Of a stretch of DNA of 64,000 bases, positions 41,958 to 50,983 are shown in pieces. Below the pieces are notes generated by a model. It did no database searches, had not been told where the DNA came from, and saw only the letters and a list, made by a program, of their open reading frames with translations. Made by a program: the position numbers and the translations under genes. The stretch is from Thermococcus sp. SY098 (GTDB taxonomy: Archaea > Methanobacteriota_B > Thermococci > Thermococcales > Thermococcaceae), in assembly GCF_035621495.1 (NCBI RefSeq), contig NZ_CP141821.1, forward strand, positions 586,760-650,759, in the 5' to 3' direction. Positions within the stretch are counted from its first letter, which is position 1; each line of letters begins with the position of its first letter.

Positions 41958-42695
41958 TTGGGAAGGTTAATCTCAATAACCTCCGGTAAAGGGGGGACAG
42001 GAAAAACTACCACAACTGCTAACCTCGCAATTGCCCTTGGGAAGCATGGTTATAAAGTGTGTGCGATCGATGCAGATTTAACGATGGCAAATTTGAGTTT
42101 AATTATGGGTTTGGACAACGTTAATATCACAATCCATGATGTACTCGCTGGAGAAGCAAAGATAGATGACGCAATATATACTACCGAGTATGAGAATGTC
42201 CATGTTATACCTGCGGCAGTCGACTGGGAGCACGTAATAAAGGCAGACCCAAGAAACCTTCCAAGCATTATTAAACCTCTGAAAAGTAGGTTTGACTTTA
42301 TTCTAATCGACTGCCCAGCAGGTCTTCAAATGGATGCCATGAGTGCAATGCTCAGTGGGGAGGAAGCTGTAATTGTAACAAATCCAGAAATCTCATGTAT
42401 AACTGATTCAATGAAAGTTGGGATTGTCCTTAAAAAGGCAGGACTTGCCATTTTAGGGTTTGTATTAAACAGATATGGGAGAAGTGAAAATGATATACCC
42501 CCAGAAGCAGCCGAAGAAGTTATGGAGATTCCGCTCTTAGCAGTAATTCCAGAGGATCCGGCAATTAGAGAAGCCACACTGGAAGGAGTCCCAGTTGTGG
42601 CATATAAACCTAAATCAGAAGGGGCAAAAGCATTTATGGAGCTTGCAGAGAAGATTACGCGTATAGCAGGCTACAAAGCAAGGGTGATGTATTGA
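41958..42695 (+). CDS. MinD/ParA-type ATPase
   Basis: A 245-residue MinD-type ATPase with Walker [13 protein letters not shown] near residue 10, [15 protein letters not shown] and DCPAGLQMDA. Unlike the paralogue at 14059-14841 it has no obvious amphipathic C-terminal helix (ends ITRIAGYKARVMY), so membrane recruitment may differ. TTG 41958 is chosen: AGGTGGG lies 4 nt upstream and it gives the typical MGRLISITSGKGG start. The stop overlaps the GPN GTPase start (TGATG). Confidence 0.88.
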   Translation: MGRLISITSGKGGTGKTTTTANLAIALGKHGYKVCAIDADLTMANLSLIMGLDNVNITIHDVLAGEAKIDDAIYTTEYENVHVIPAAVDWEHVIKADPRNLPSIIKPLKSRFDFILIDCPAGLQMDAMSAMLSGEEAVIVTNPEISCITDSMKVGIVLKKAGLAILGFVLNRYGRSENDIPPEAAEEVMEIPLLAVIPEDPAIREATLEGVPVVAYKPKSEGAKAFMELAEKITRIAGYKARVMY

Positions 42696-43438
42696 TGATT
42701 CTAACCTTTGTAGGAACTGCAGGAAGTGGCAAGACGACAATAACCCACACATTTGGAAAATACTTAGAAAAAGAAGGATACACAGTTGGTTATGTAAATT
42801 TGGATACAGGGGTTAAAAAACTGCCTTACAAACCAGACATAGACGTCAGGAAAACCATAACTGTCGAGGAGATAATGAAAGAAGGTTATGGGCCCAACGG
42901 AGCTATTGTGGAAAGCTACGATAGATTAATGCCACATATTGAAAGATACATCACTAAAATTCTGGAGCTTGAGCAGGGAAAAGATTACGTTCTCATCGAT
43001 ACTCCTGGCCAAATTGAGACATTCCTTTTCCATGAATTTGGGGTTAGACTTATGGAAAATCTTCCAGCGCCCCTTGTTGTATACCTATTTAGCCCCGAGG
43101 TTCTAAGAAAGCCCCACGATTATTGTTTTGTCCGTTTTTTTGCTCTTATGATTGATTTAAGGCTTGGCTCAACCACAGTTCCAGCTTTAAATAAAGTGGA
43201 TTTAGTTGATAATTTGGACAAGCATAAGCAATATCTTGAGGACATGGAGTATCTAACATCCCGTCTAAAGCTTGATTCCTCAACACAGGGGTTGTTGGCG
43301 TACAAATTGTGTACATTTTTACCAGATGTCTCTTCACCTGTTCGAATCCTTTATCTATCGGCAAAAACAGGAGAGGGATTTAACGATTTGGAAACTATTG
43401 CATATGAACACTACTGCACCTGTGGGGATTTGACTTAG
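42695..43438 (+). CDS. GPN-loop GTPase
   Basis: A 247-residue GPN-loop GTPase: Walker A GTAGSGKTT, the defining Gly-Pro-Asn loop in GYGPNGAI, IDTPGQIE and LNKVDLVD. Archaeal members are homodimers; eukaryotic relatives help assemble RNA polymerase II, and the archaeal role is unclear. GGGTGAT lies 6 nt before ATG 42695, and the gene is coupled to MinD. A C-terminal Cys pair (YEHYCTCGD) is present. Confidence 0.92.
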   Translation: MILTFVGTAGSGKTTITHTFGKYLEKEGYTVGYVNLDTGVKKLPYKPDIDVRKTITVEEIMKEGYGPNGAIVESYDRLMPHIERYITKILELEQGKDYVLIDTPGQIETFLFHEFGVRLMENLPAPLVVYLFSPEVLRKPHDYCFVRFFALMIDLRLGSTTVPALNKVDLVDNLDKHKQYLEDMEYLTSRLKLDSSTQGLLAYKLCTFLPDVSSPVRILYLSAKTGEGFNDLETIAYEHYCTCGDLT

Positions 43439-43567
43439 TTCAATCTTGCTCCAGAGTTCCACACGCTTTTTCAGAGTATGCCTTGATTTACTGAAAACGT
43501 TTGCAAATAGAAAGGAAAAAGTCTTTTCTATTTTTGGCTATATCTTACCATTCCAGAGGTGAAGAAA

Positions 43568-45010
43568 ATGTGCCTAATAGCGGGAGGAGTGGGAAAAAAC
43601 CTCAAGGGAAAGATCATCAGCATGATCTTAGCTGGCAAACATAGGGGAAAGGACTCTTTTGGTGTGTGGACTGATGAGGGAGTTTTAAAAAGTCGAGATT
43701 TCTCCAAAGTTTATGAAATCCCGAACGGTAATATAGCACTTCTCCAGTGCAGATTAGCAATGACAGGCTCAAAAGAATTCACTCAACCGTTTTACAACGA
43801 GTTTGTTCTTGTCCATAATGGAGAGATTTACAATCACGTCCAAATCAGGGAATATCTGGAAAACACAGGAATTTCATTTGAAAGCAACGTTGACAGTGAA
43901 GTCATTTTGAGACTTTTAGAATTTTTAATTCATGAAAAAAAGATGCCTTACATTGAGGCAATACAGAAAAGTATGAGAATGTTGAACGGTGATTACGCTG
44001 TTGCCTTTTCTAATGGAAGAGAAATTTACCTCTTCAGGGATCCGATTGGAATCAGACCCCTATACTATTCACAAAATGGATTCTTTGCTTCTGAAAAGAA
44101 AGTTTTGTGGAGTATTAATGAGAAAGCCATCCCAGTGAACCCTGGTGAAGTTGTTAAAATTTCAAAAGGGAAGGTTGAGAGATTTAAGGTCTTTGATGTC
44201 CTTGAGCTTAAAGGCTCTGTCTTCTCTTATGAAACAGCAAAGAAATCTATAATTAAAAGTCTGGAATACTCTGTAAAAATGAGAGTTGGAAAAAAGACTG
44301 GTGTGTTGTTTTCTGGAGGATTGGACAGCTCGCTCTTAGCTTTGCTTTCATCAAAGTATTCTAATGTTACCCTTTATGCTGCGGGGGCAGAGGGGAGTCA
44401 AGACTTAGAGTGGGCACGCAAAGTGAGTGATATGCTGGGATTGGGGCTGAAGGAATATGTTTTTGACATTAGTGACGTTGAAGAAGTCATTCCAAAGGTG
44501 GTCTTTGCTATTGAAGAACCTAACCCCATGAATTTAGCAATAGGAATTCCTCTCTATTTTGCAACAAAACTCGCAAAAGAGGACAACTGCAAACTCCTGC
44601 TTAGTGGACAGGGGGCTGATGAGCTCTTCGGGGGGTACTTTAAGTATCTGGAAAATCCAGGGCTCATGGAAAAGGATCTGATTGAACTTGGAGAAAAAAA
44701 CTTAGCAAGGGATGACAAAATAGCAATGCTTAATAGTGTAGAAGGGAGGTTTCCATTTCTGGATCTAAATGTTGTCAGAACAGCGTTGAGAACCCCCACG
44801 GAATTCAAAATAAAGAACGGAATTAGGAAAGCAATTTTAAGAGAAGTGGCATTTGAACTGGGGCTGCCAAAAGAAGTTGCATACAGAGAAAAGAAAGCCT
44901 GTCAATATGGAACAAATTCGCAGAAAATACTACAGAAAATTGCAAAAAATAGGGGGATGAAGACCAGAGAATTCGTACACAAAGTATTCAATGAAGTATT
45001 TAAACACTGA
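43568..45010 (+). CDS. asnB: Asparagine synthetase (glutamine-hydrolysing)
   Basis: A 480-residue AsnB. Cys2 (MCLIAGG) is the class-II glutamine amidotransferase nucleophile after Met removal; FVLVHNGEIYNHVQIREYL belongs to the same domain. The synthetase domain has the PP-loop FSGGLDSS and LLSGQGADELFGGY. ATG 43568 follows GAGGTGAAGAAA. The gene is isolated, with about 130-base spacers on both sides. Length is typical of short archaeal AsnB. Confidence 0.93.
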   Translation: MCLIAGGVGKNLKGKIISMILAGKHRGKDSFGVWTDEGVLKSRDFSKVYEIPNGNIALLQCRLAMTGSKEFTQPFYNEFVLVHNGEIYNHVQIREYLENTGISFESNVDSEVILRLLEFLIHEKKMPYIEAIQKSMRMLNGDYAVAFSNGREIYLFRDPIGIRPLYYSQNGFFASEKKVLWSINEKAIPVNPGEVVKISKGKVERFKVFDVLELKGSVFSYETAKKSIIKSLEYSVKMRVGKKTGVLFSGGLDSSLLALLSSKYSNVTLYAAGAEGSQDLEWARKVSDMLGLGLKEYVFDISDVEEVIPKVVFAIEEPNPMNLAIGIPLYFATKLAKEDNCKLLLSGQGADELFGGYFKYLENPGLMEKDLIELGEKNLARDDKIAMLNSVEGRFPFLDLNVVRTALRTPTEFKIKNGIRKAILREVAFELGLPKEVAYREKKACQYGTNSQKILQKIAKNRGMKTREFVHKVFNEVFKH

Positions 45011-45157
45011 TAAACGATCCTAAACTCTCTTTAACATCTACAGATATACGGAGCCATCAGCTAACACTTTGGTAAACAATTTCAGAGTTAAAGCTACGAT
45101 TTCATGAAAAAAGCTTAAATATTAGACCTCCGTACAAATTAACGAAGGTGTAAAGTG

Positions 45158-46444
45158 ATGATGAGAAAAAAAGTCTTAACAACATCCTTAGTCATGATCT
45201 TCATGCTTTCACTAATCCCAATATCACACGCTGCAGATGTTAACATAGTGATACTTGTGAGTGATAATGAGGCAGATTCAACTTTAGCCGATAGTGTCGC
45301 AAACATTATTAATGCTTACGCAGTTATTAAAGTCCCTTGGGGAATCTACAACCCAAACTATTCTGCTGAAGTATTAAAATATGCCCCTGATAAGGTTATA
45401 ATAATTGGAGGACCCACGGCAGTTCCAATTGATTATGAAAAAGATCTTGAAGAGATGGACATCCCCTTCGAGAGATGGTACGGAAGGAACAGATATGAAA
45501 CCAATCTGGTGGTGGTTCAAAAGCTTAAGGAAGAATTCCCCGAAGAATTTTCCCAAATAGAGACAGTCTACATTGTACATGGTAGGGATGTCCTTAGCAT
45601 GCTTATGCAGAGGTGGCTTGATGCATTACCCAATGTAGCTGAGTACAAGTCAATTTGGGTATTTACTGGAGAAGGGTACGAGAATTTAAGCCTTCAAATT
45701 CTTGATGAGATACTTGAAGCATCACAGAGACGCCCATGGGTTGAAGTGATAGTAACTTCAAGATGGATTCAGCTGGAGCATAAAAAAGTTCCAAAACCTC
45801 TATTCAATATTAATACAGATGAAATTGCCAATTTTCTAAGGAAGAAGGGATATGAAGTAACTGTTGGTAATTATACGCGAGGAACGTACTTTACTATCAA
45901 GTATGCAGGCACAGTGGGTCAGGTTGTCTTAGAAACTCTGAAACTTGTGGACAACAAAACGCAAGTAGCAGAAAACTTCCTTGATGGTCTCGATATACCC
46001 GAAGCGAAGAAGAGACTCAACATGGCAAAAGAACAGATCACAAAAGCCTGGAAACTTTACAGTCTGGGCAACTATCAGGAGGCTTATCTTCTTGCAGTTG
46101 CAGCAAACAGAAATGCTGACTTCGTAATAAGCATGTCCGCTAAAGAGTGGAACAAAATTGCCCAGATGTCTCTGAACTATGCACTTAATAGGGAGGTTTT
46201 AAGGCTCGAGGCGAGAATCAACGCACTAAAAATCCTCGGCATTAATACCGAGAGCGTGGAGGAAGTTTTAGCAGAGATAAAATTAGCGATAAAATCCAAA
46301 AACTACTCAAAAGCCCTCAAACTTATCAAAGAAGCAAAGGAAGAGCTCAGAGAAATGTTTATCAACGAAAAAAGACGTCTTCCCCAAGTACCACCAGATC
46401 ACAGAGAAGAAAGAGGAAGACATGCTGAAAATCCAAGACCATAA
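45158..46444 (+). CDS. Secreted protein with CWB2-like domain
   Basis: A 428-residue secreted protein: signal peptide (MMRKKVLTTSLVMIFMLSLIPISHA), then a region resembling cell-wall-binding repeat 2: KVIIIGGPTAVP...ERWYGRNRYETNLVV. The second half is helical and contains paired helices that may form a coiled bundle. The last 29 residues (RRLPQVPPDHREERGRHAENPRP) differ in composition from the rest; a one-base slip in the A6 run at 46368-46373 would instead give KKDVFPKYHQITEKKEED, running to a stop at 46467-46469. A surface-layer role is inferred. Confidence 0.75.
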   Translation: MMRKKVLTTSLVMIFMLSLIPISHAADVNIVILVSDNEADSTLADSVANIINAYAVIKVPWGIYNPNYSAEVLKYAPDKVIIIGGPTAVPIDYEKDLEEMDIPFERWYGRNRYETNLVVVQKLKEEFPEEFSQIETVYIVHGRDVLSMLMQRWLDALPNVAEYKSIWVFTGEGYENLSLQILDEILEASQRRPWVEVIVTSRWIQLEHKKVPKPLFNINTDEIANFLRKKGYEVTVGNYTRGTYFTIKYAGTVGQVVLETLKLVDNKTQVAENFLDGLDIPEAKKRLNMAKEQITKAWKLYSLGNYQEAYLLAVAANRNADFVISMSAKEWNKIAQMSLNYALNREVLRLEARINALKILGINTESVEEVLAEIKLAIKSKNYSKALKLIKEAKEELREMFINEKRRLPQVPPDHREERGRHAENPRP

Positions 46445-46504
46445 TTGGCATTTAACTAAAACTTTTTAATTTCTTGTTCTTTTATCTGAGCAGAGGATGA
46501 AAAG

Positions 46505-47539
46505 ATGAGGATTCTCATGGTTGGGCATTACCCTCCACACACGGGTGGAATTGCCAGACACCTTGATAATTTAGTTAGAGAACTTAGAAAGAGGCACGAG
46601 GTACACGTTCTTACATATGGCCCCATAATCCCCAGAAAATTTGAATCAGGATTTGTCCATCAGGTTAAACCTCCGAGTATTTTTGGAATCAGGGGTGTAA
46701 GCTTTACGTTTTTAGCCTCTAAAAAAATTAAGGAGCTTCACAAAAAATACAGATTTGATATCATACATGCCCACTATATAGGAACAACAACATATGCTGC
46801 AATATTAGCCAAGAAACATGTTAAAGTCCCAATAGTTATTACAGCACACGGCAGTGATCTTGATTTCATGTCCAGACTGCCTTTAGGCACATATTATGTG
46901 AAAAAAAGCCTGAGTGAAGCAGATAGAGTTATAGCTGTTAGTCATTATTTAGCTAAAAAGGCACTCTCTCTTGGTGCAAAAAAGGTTTATGTTGTTCCAA
47001 ACGGAGTCGGGAAACTTCAATACGGCAAGAAGAAGAGGACGTTCACAACATTTATTGGAGCACTGAGGCACTATAAAAGTCCAGAAACAGTGATTAAACT
47101 TGCTGAAGTTTTCCCGGATGAGCAGTTCTTAATTGTCGGAGATGGTCCTCTTAAAAAGGTTTTAGAAGAAAAAGCTCCTTCTAATGTCAAATTTTTGGGC
47201 TATAGAAGGGATATAGAAAATATTCTTTCGAAAACTAAAATCTTAATCTTGCCCTCCAAACGAGAAGGTTTTGGACTGGTAATAGTTGAAGCAAACGCCT
47301 CAGAAGTTCCAGTAATTGGAAGAAAGGTAGGGGGCATTCCAGAGCTAATCCGAGAGGGCAAAAATGGGGTCACATTTGAAAAATTTGAAGAGTTGATTGG
47401 AAAGTTTCAAGGAATGCTGACTCCAAAAAAACAGCGTAAAATGGGAAGTTTTGGAAAAAAGATTTCTGAAAAGTATACGTGGAAAACCATTGCAAGACAA
47501 ATTGAAGAAATTTACAAATCTACACTACACTTTCCTTGA
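46505..47539 (+). CDS. GT4-type glycosyltransferase
   Basis: A 344-residue GT-B glycosyltransferase of the GT4 group. The N-terminal domain has YPPHTGGIARHL and DIIHAHYIG, then ITAHGSDLDF; the C-terminal domain has the donor-binding LILPSKREGFGLVIVEANASEVPVIG with the EX7E pair. It probably adds a sugar to a surface glycan or glycolipid; acceptor unknown. AGAGGATGAAAAG precedes ATG 46505. The C-terminus overlaps the gene on the other strand by 20 bases. Confidence 0.9.
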   Translation: MRILMVGHYPPHTGGIARHLDNLVRELRKRHEVHVLTYGPIIPRKFESGFVHQVKPPSIFGIRGVSFTFLASKKIKELHKKYRFDIIHAHYIGTTTYAAILAKKHVKVPIVITAHGSDLDFMSRLPLGTYYVKKSLSEADRVIAVSHYLAKKALSLGAKKVYVVPNGVGKLQYGKKKRTFTTFIGALRHYKSPETVIKLAEVFPDEQFLIVGDGPLKKVLEEKAPSNVKFLGYRRDIENILSKTKILILPSKREGFGLVIVEANASEVPVIGRKVGGIPELIREGKNGVTFEKFEELIGKFQGMLTPKKQRKMGSFGKKISEKYTWKTIARQIEEIYKSTLHFP

Positions 47540-47831
47540 GCTCCCTAATCCTGCTAACAGCTTTGTAAAACTCGTTAATATCGATCTCGTAAACCAATGT
47601 TCTACCCTGATATTTTGTTAAGAACCTAACGCTTCCATTCTCATCATCAACTGAGTACTCAACTAAGAGTCTCAGCTTATCACAGACATCGATGAATTCT
47701 TCCAAAGACTTCACTCTTACTTCGTCCCCCTCCAACTCCTGCATCTTAACCTCAAGAAAAGGCGTGTTGGGGAATAATCTTTTTAGCTCTCTCATCGAGT
47801 ATTTAAATGCATAATCTGACCTGTTCACCAT
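47520..47831 (-). CDS. Hypothetical protein
   Basis: A 103-residue acidic protein (MVNRSDYAFKYSMRELKRLFPNTPFLEVKMQELEGDEV...) with a mixed strand/helix pattern; I do not recognise it. The ATG at 47831 follows GGTGTTTCCC, while an in-frame TTG 12 bases earlier precedes that site. It overlaps the glycosyltransferase tail and is divergent from sua5, 60 bases away. Confidence 0.65.
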   Translation of the reverse strand: MVNRSDYAFKYSMRELKRLFPNTPFLEVKMQELEGDEVRVKSLEEFIDVCDKLRLLVEYSVDDENGSVRFLTKYQGRTLVYEIDINEFYKAVSRIRELKESVV

Positions 47832-47891
47832 GGGAAACACCAAGAGTAATTAATATCATAAGATTAAATAAAGATGTTGGAAGTGAGGGTT

Positions 47892-48917
47892 ATGACAATT
47901 GTAATAAATATGAGAGACGGAGTTGATAATAAAAAAATCAAAATTGCCGCAAAGTTCATTAGAGAGGGTAAACTTGTTGCTTTTCCAACTGAGACAGTGT
48001 ATGGACTTGGAGCCGATGCATTAAACGAGAAAGCAGTTAGGAGAATTTTCGAGGCAAAAGGCAGACCTGCTGACAATCCACTAATTGTGCACATAGCTCG
48101 GTTTGAGCAGCTATACGAGTTGGCAAGAAACGTTCCCAGAGAAGCCGAAATTTTGGCAGAGCACTTCTGGCCGGGGCCTTTAACTATAGTGCTGCCGAAA
48201 AAAGACAATGTCCCCAAAACTACAACAGGTGGGCTTGATACTGTGGCAATAAGAATGCCCGCTCATGAAATTGCCCTCAACCTAATTAAAGCGAGTGGAA
48301 GACCAATAGCAGCACCTTCAGCCAATATAAGTGGTAAACCCAGCCCTACCTTAGCAGAACATGTAGTGGATGACTTTTATGGGAAAATAGAGTGTATAAT
48401 TGATGGAGGAGAAGTGAAAATTGGAGTTGAGTCTACGGTTTTAGATCTAACGACAAAACCACCTACTCTTCTGAGACCGGGAGGCTTACCCTTAGAGGAG
48501 ATAGAAAGGACCATTGGAAGAATAAAAATCCATCCGGCTGTAAAAGGTAAAACTGTAGATATTGCAAAAGCTCCGGGAATGAAGTACAAGCATTATGCTC
48601 CAAATGCCCAAGTGATTGTAATTGAAGGGGATAGGGAAAAAGTTAAAGAGAAAATCAAGAAGCTTTTGAAAGAGTACAAAAAAAGAGGAATAAAAGTCGG
48701 CATTATGGCTACTGGAGATTTTTATGAGGCTGATGCATATGTAAATCTGGGAAATAGTGAAGAGGAAGTAGCGAAAAATCTCTTCAGAGCCCTGAGGGAA
48801 CTTGATAAATCTGGAGTTGATGTAATCCTTGCAGAAGGAATAGAAGAAAAAGGGCTGGGACTCGCAGTAATGAACCGTCTCAGAAAAGCTGCTGGATACA
48901 GAATAGTTAAAGCATAA
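47892..48917 (+). CDS. sua5: Threonylcarbamoyl-AMP synthase Sua5
   Basis: A 341-residue Sua5: an N-terminal YrdC domain (VAFPTETVYGLGADAL, KGRPADNPLIVH, SANISGKPSPT, STVLDLTTKPPTLLRPG) that makes threonylcarbamoyl-AMP for the t6A37 modification of ANN-decoding tRNAs, plus the C-terminal Sua5 domain (KAPGMKYKHYAPNAQV onwards). GTGAGGGTT precedes ATG 47892. t6A37 requires A37, which the tRNA-Met in this window has. Confidence 0.94.
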   Translation: MTIVINMRDGVDNKKIKIAAKFIREGKLVAFPTETVYGLGADALNEKAVRRIFEAKGRPADNPLIVHIARFEQLYELARNVPREAEILAEHFWPGPLTIVLPKKDNVPKTTTGGLDTVAIRMPAHEIALNLIKASGRPIAAPSANISGKPSPTLAEHVVDDFYGKIECIIDGGEVKIGVESTVLDLTTKPPTLLRPGGLPLEEIERTIGRIKIHPAVKGKTVDIAKAPGMKYKHYAPNAQVIVIEGDREKVKEKIKKLLKEYKKRGIKVGIMATGDFYEADAYVNLGNSEEEVAKNLFRALRELDKSGVDVILAEGIEEKGLGLAVMNRLRKAAGYRIVKA

Positions 48918-48955
48918 CCCTTTTATCTAATGAGAGATAATGCTTAAATAATGCG

Positions 48956-50197
48956 ATGGATATAAAATTAAGGCTTGAAGGGAATTGCAATCATGAAGAG
49001 GTGAGAATCTTGCCGTTTAACCCATTCACTTCAAGTCCAGAAGACTTGGAAGGGATTGGTTACAAGCGCATTACGGATGGCAAAATCAAGGAGGGGCTCA
49101 AATACCTTATTAAAGCCGCAAAAGGATATGAGGAAATCGGAAAGCTCATGGATGCGGCAAGACTTTATAAGTATATTGGAGTTTCCCTTCTGAACAAAAC
49201 CAAAACCCCACAAAAAGCACGACCGTTTCTTCTCAAAAGCGCTTATATGTACCTGCACCTGATTGAAGAAGAAATTGAAAAAATAGAGATAAACCTCATA
49301 AAACTTGAGGATTTCTGCTTAAATGTGCTTGAAATCTTTACTCTCCTGAATGATGAGAAGAACCTGAAAAAATACACCAGGGAATTTGCGGTAATGTATG
49401 AGGACCTCGCCAATGCATACCTTGATACTGATGATATAGAATCTGCAATCGCAGCGTATGAAACATCATACAGATACTACAAGCTTATTGGAGATTTAGA
49501 TGGGGTCCATATAGCTGCAGAGAGACTTATAGATCTGTATGGAAAGTTAGCCGAGCAGTACCTCGAAGATGGTTATTACAACGAAGCGGGGGACACATTT
49601 TTCAGGCTGGGATACTTTGTTAAGGATCTCTTTGATTACGATTCCCATTTTATAGAGATCCTTGATACTGCTGGAAAAAACTACGAGAGAGCAAGCAAGG
49701 AAGCATATGCTGAAGGAGATCTCGATCAAACCACAGAAAGGTTGCTTAAAGCAGAATACGCCTATCTCTTAGCAAGAAACTTCAATAGAGCAAAGCTGAT
49801 AGGGCTGAATGTTAGCAGAATGCTGTATCAGCTTGTGAACAGTTACAGAAGCAAAGGAAAATTTGAAAAAGTTGGGGACAAATTGTTGCAACTTGCAGAA
49901 GCATTAATTGGTGTAGGAAAAATTGAAAACGGACTGGAGGTATATAAAACCGCCCTTGAAGAGTCCAAGGGCAAGATAAATTATAGAGTCAGAATTAGAA
50001 CCGCACTGCTTCGGTATCTTGCAGCTAAGAAAAAGGATGTTGCAATACTTGAACGGATAGAGCAGATAGAATTCTACTCAAAACGTGCGGATTATATAAA
50101 AGCTTTAGAAATTGCAGAGAAGATAATTAGTGAATATCCCGAGCTAAAAGAAATTAAAAACAAATTGTACCATGCGGAGGGTATAGTCACTGGTTGA
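48956..50197 (+). CDS. Alpha-helical (TPR/SNAP-like) repeat protein
   Basis: A 413-residue all-helical protein built of about ten antiparallel helix pairs, for example FAVMYEDLANAYLDTDDIES and AAYETSYRYYKLIGDLDG, similar to soluble NSF attachment protein-like and TPR solenoids. No enzyme motif is present, so a scaffold role is likely. The start at 48956 lacks a clear ribosome site. It stops within a convergent frameshifted winged-helix gene (11-base overlap). Confidence 0.75.
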   Translation: MDIKLRLEGNCNHEEVRILPFNPFTSSPEDLEGIGYKRITDGKIKEGLKYLIKAAKGYEEIGKLMDAARLYKYIGVSLLNKTKTPQKARPFLLKSAYMYLHLIEEEIEKIEINLIKLEDFCLNVLEIFTLLNDEKNLKKYTREFAVMYEDLANAYLDTDDIESAIAAYETSYRYYKLIGDLDGVHIAAERLIDLYGKLAEQYLEDGYYNEAGDTFFRLGYFVKDLFDYDSHFIEILDTAGKNYERASKEAYAEGDLDQTTERLLKAEYAYLLARNFNRAKLIGLNVSRMLYQLVNSYRSKGKFEKVGDKLLQLAEALIGVGKIENGLEVYKTALEESKGKINYRVRIRTALLRYLAAKKKDVAILERIEQIEFYSKRADYIKALEIAEKIISEYPELKEIKNKLYHAEGIVTG

Positions 50198-50412
50198 TCC
50201 CCGCCCTTCTGTACCCCCTCCTTCTTGTGTCTCCCAAAAAGAAAACCTCCTCAACAAGTCCCTTCTGCTTTAAAATCCTCAATGCGTAGCGAACGGTTCT
50301 TTCCGAAAGAGACGTCAGACGAGCAATTTCCTTAGAAGAGAGCGGTTTCTCACTTAAGCTCTCAAAAACTCGTATTGCTGAGGTAGGTAAAGCAAACTAC
50401 ATCCCCCCTCAT
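50187..50412 (-). pseudogene. Winged-helix transcriptional regulator with a one-base frameshift
   Basis: ATG 50412 behind GGTGGTGACA starts MRGDVV; after one extra T in the TTT (plus-strand AAA, 50394-50396) the frame continues as ALPTSAIRVFESLSEKPLSS, KEIARLTSLSERTVRYALRI and LKQKGLVEEVFF to a stop at 50187. The 226-base span is one base longer than a whole number of codons. The product would be a MarR/ArsR-like winged helix of about 74 residues. TATA-like ACTTTATAAC lies about 35 bases upstream. No uninterrupted frame exists, so it is either a recent mutation or a sequencing error. Confidence 0.8.
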
Positions 50413-50472
50413 TGTCACCACCACTAAAAAGTTTAGAGGAGGGGTTATAAAGTTTCCGATTAAGGCAAAGGT

Positions 50473-50892
50473 TCACTCCCTTGGCTTAAGTGCAACCCTC
50501 GGGAGGGGAATGTGGTATGGAATCTTCATGTCTTTTGCAGCGATCATTAAAAAGGGGCTGATCTCATTTGTTATGAAGTTGACAACTTCAGCAAATACCT
50601 CCGGTCTAACTTTTTTCTCCTTCTCCCAAAGATCAAGGATCCCATCAATCTGCTCTTTCTGAGGAGGCAAGTAGAACACCATTCCCTCAACCACAGCACT
50701 TGCGACCTCAGGACGATAATTTATTCTGTATTCAAAAAGAATCTCAATTCCGTTTACCTTTCCCGTAGGCATTCTCAGCTCCCCAAGTCTGACTTCTTTA
50801 ATCTGCGGGGAAAGGTTAACTTCAACCCTGCCGATTACTCCTCCTTTTTTCTCAATCTGTATTTTGGTAATGTTTATTCCCAACACTGGCAT
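50473..50892 (-). CDS. Conserved archaeal protein, unknown function
   Basis: A 139-residue protein (MPVLGINITKIQIEKKGGVIGRVEVNLSP...) with a strand-rich first half and helical second half (EVFAEVVNFITNEISPFLMIAAKDMKIPYHIPLP). I cannot name the family; the layout recalls archaeal SecB-like chaperones but that is a guess. ATG 50892 follows GGTGAAAAAG; the two GTG codons before it lie in that site. Confidence 0.65.
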   Translation of the reverse strand: MPVLGINITKIQIEKKGGVIGRVEVNLSPQIKEVRLGELRMPTGKVNGIEILFEYRINYRPEVASAVVEGMVFYLPPQKEQIDGILDLWEKEKKVRPEVFAEVVNFITNEISPFLMIAAKDMKIPYHIPLPRVALKPRE

Positions 50893-50983
50893 CTTTTTCA
50901 CCACTCCAACTTCAACTGATGCTTATAAAACCTTATTGGTTCCCCCAGCTAAAAGTTAAAAGTCCACATGAATAGTTTAAATC

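Noticed and set aside
45155-45167. GTGATGATGAG resembling a box C motif
   Set aside because: It is the start codon region of the CWB2-like gene (ribosome site followed by ATG ATG), with no box D at a suitable distance.
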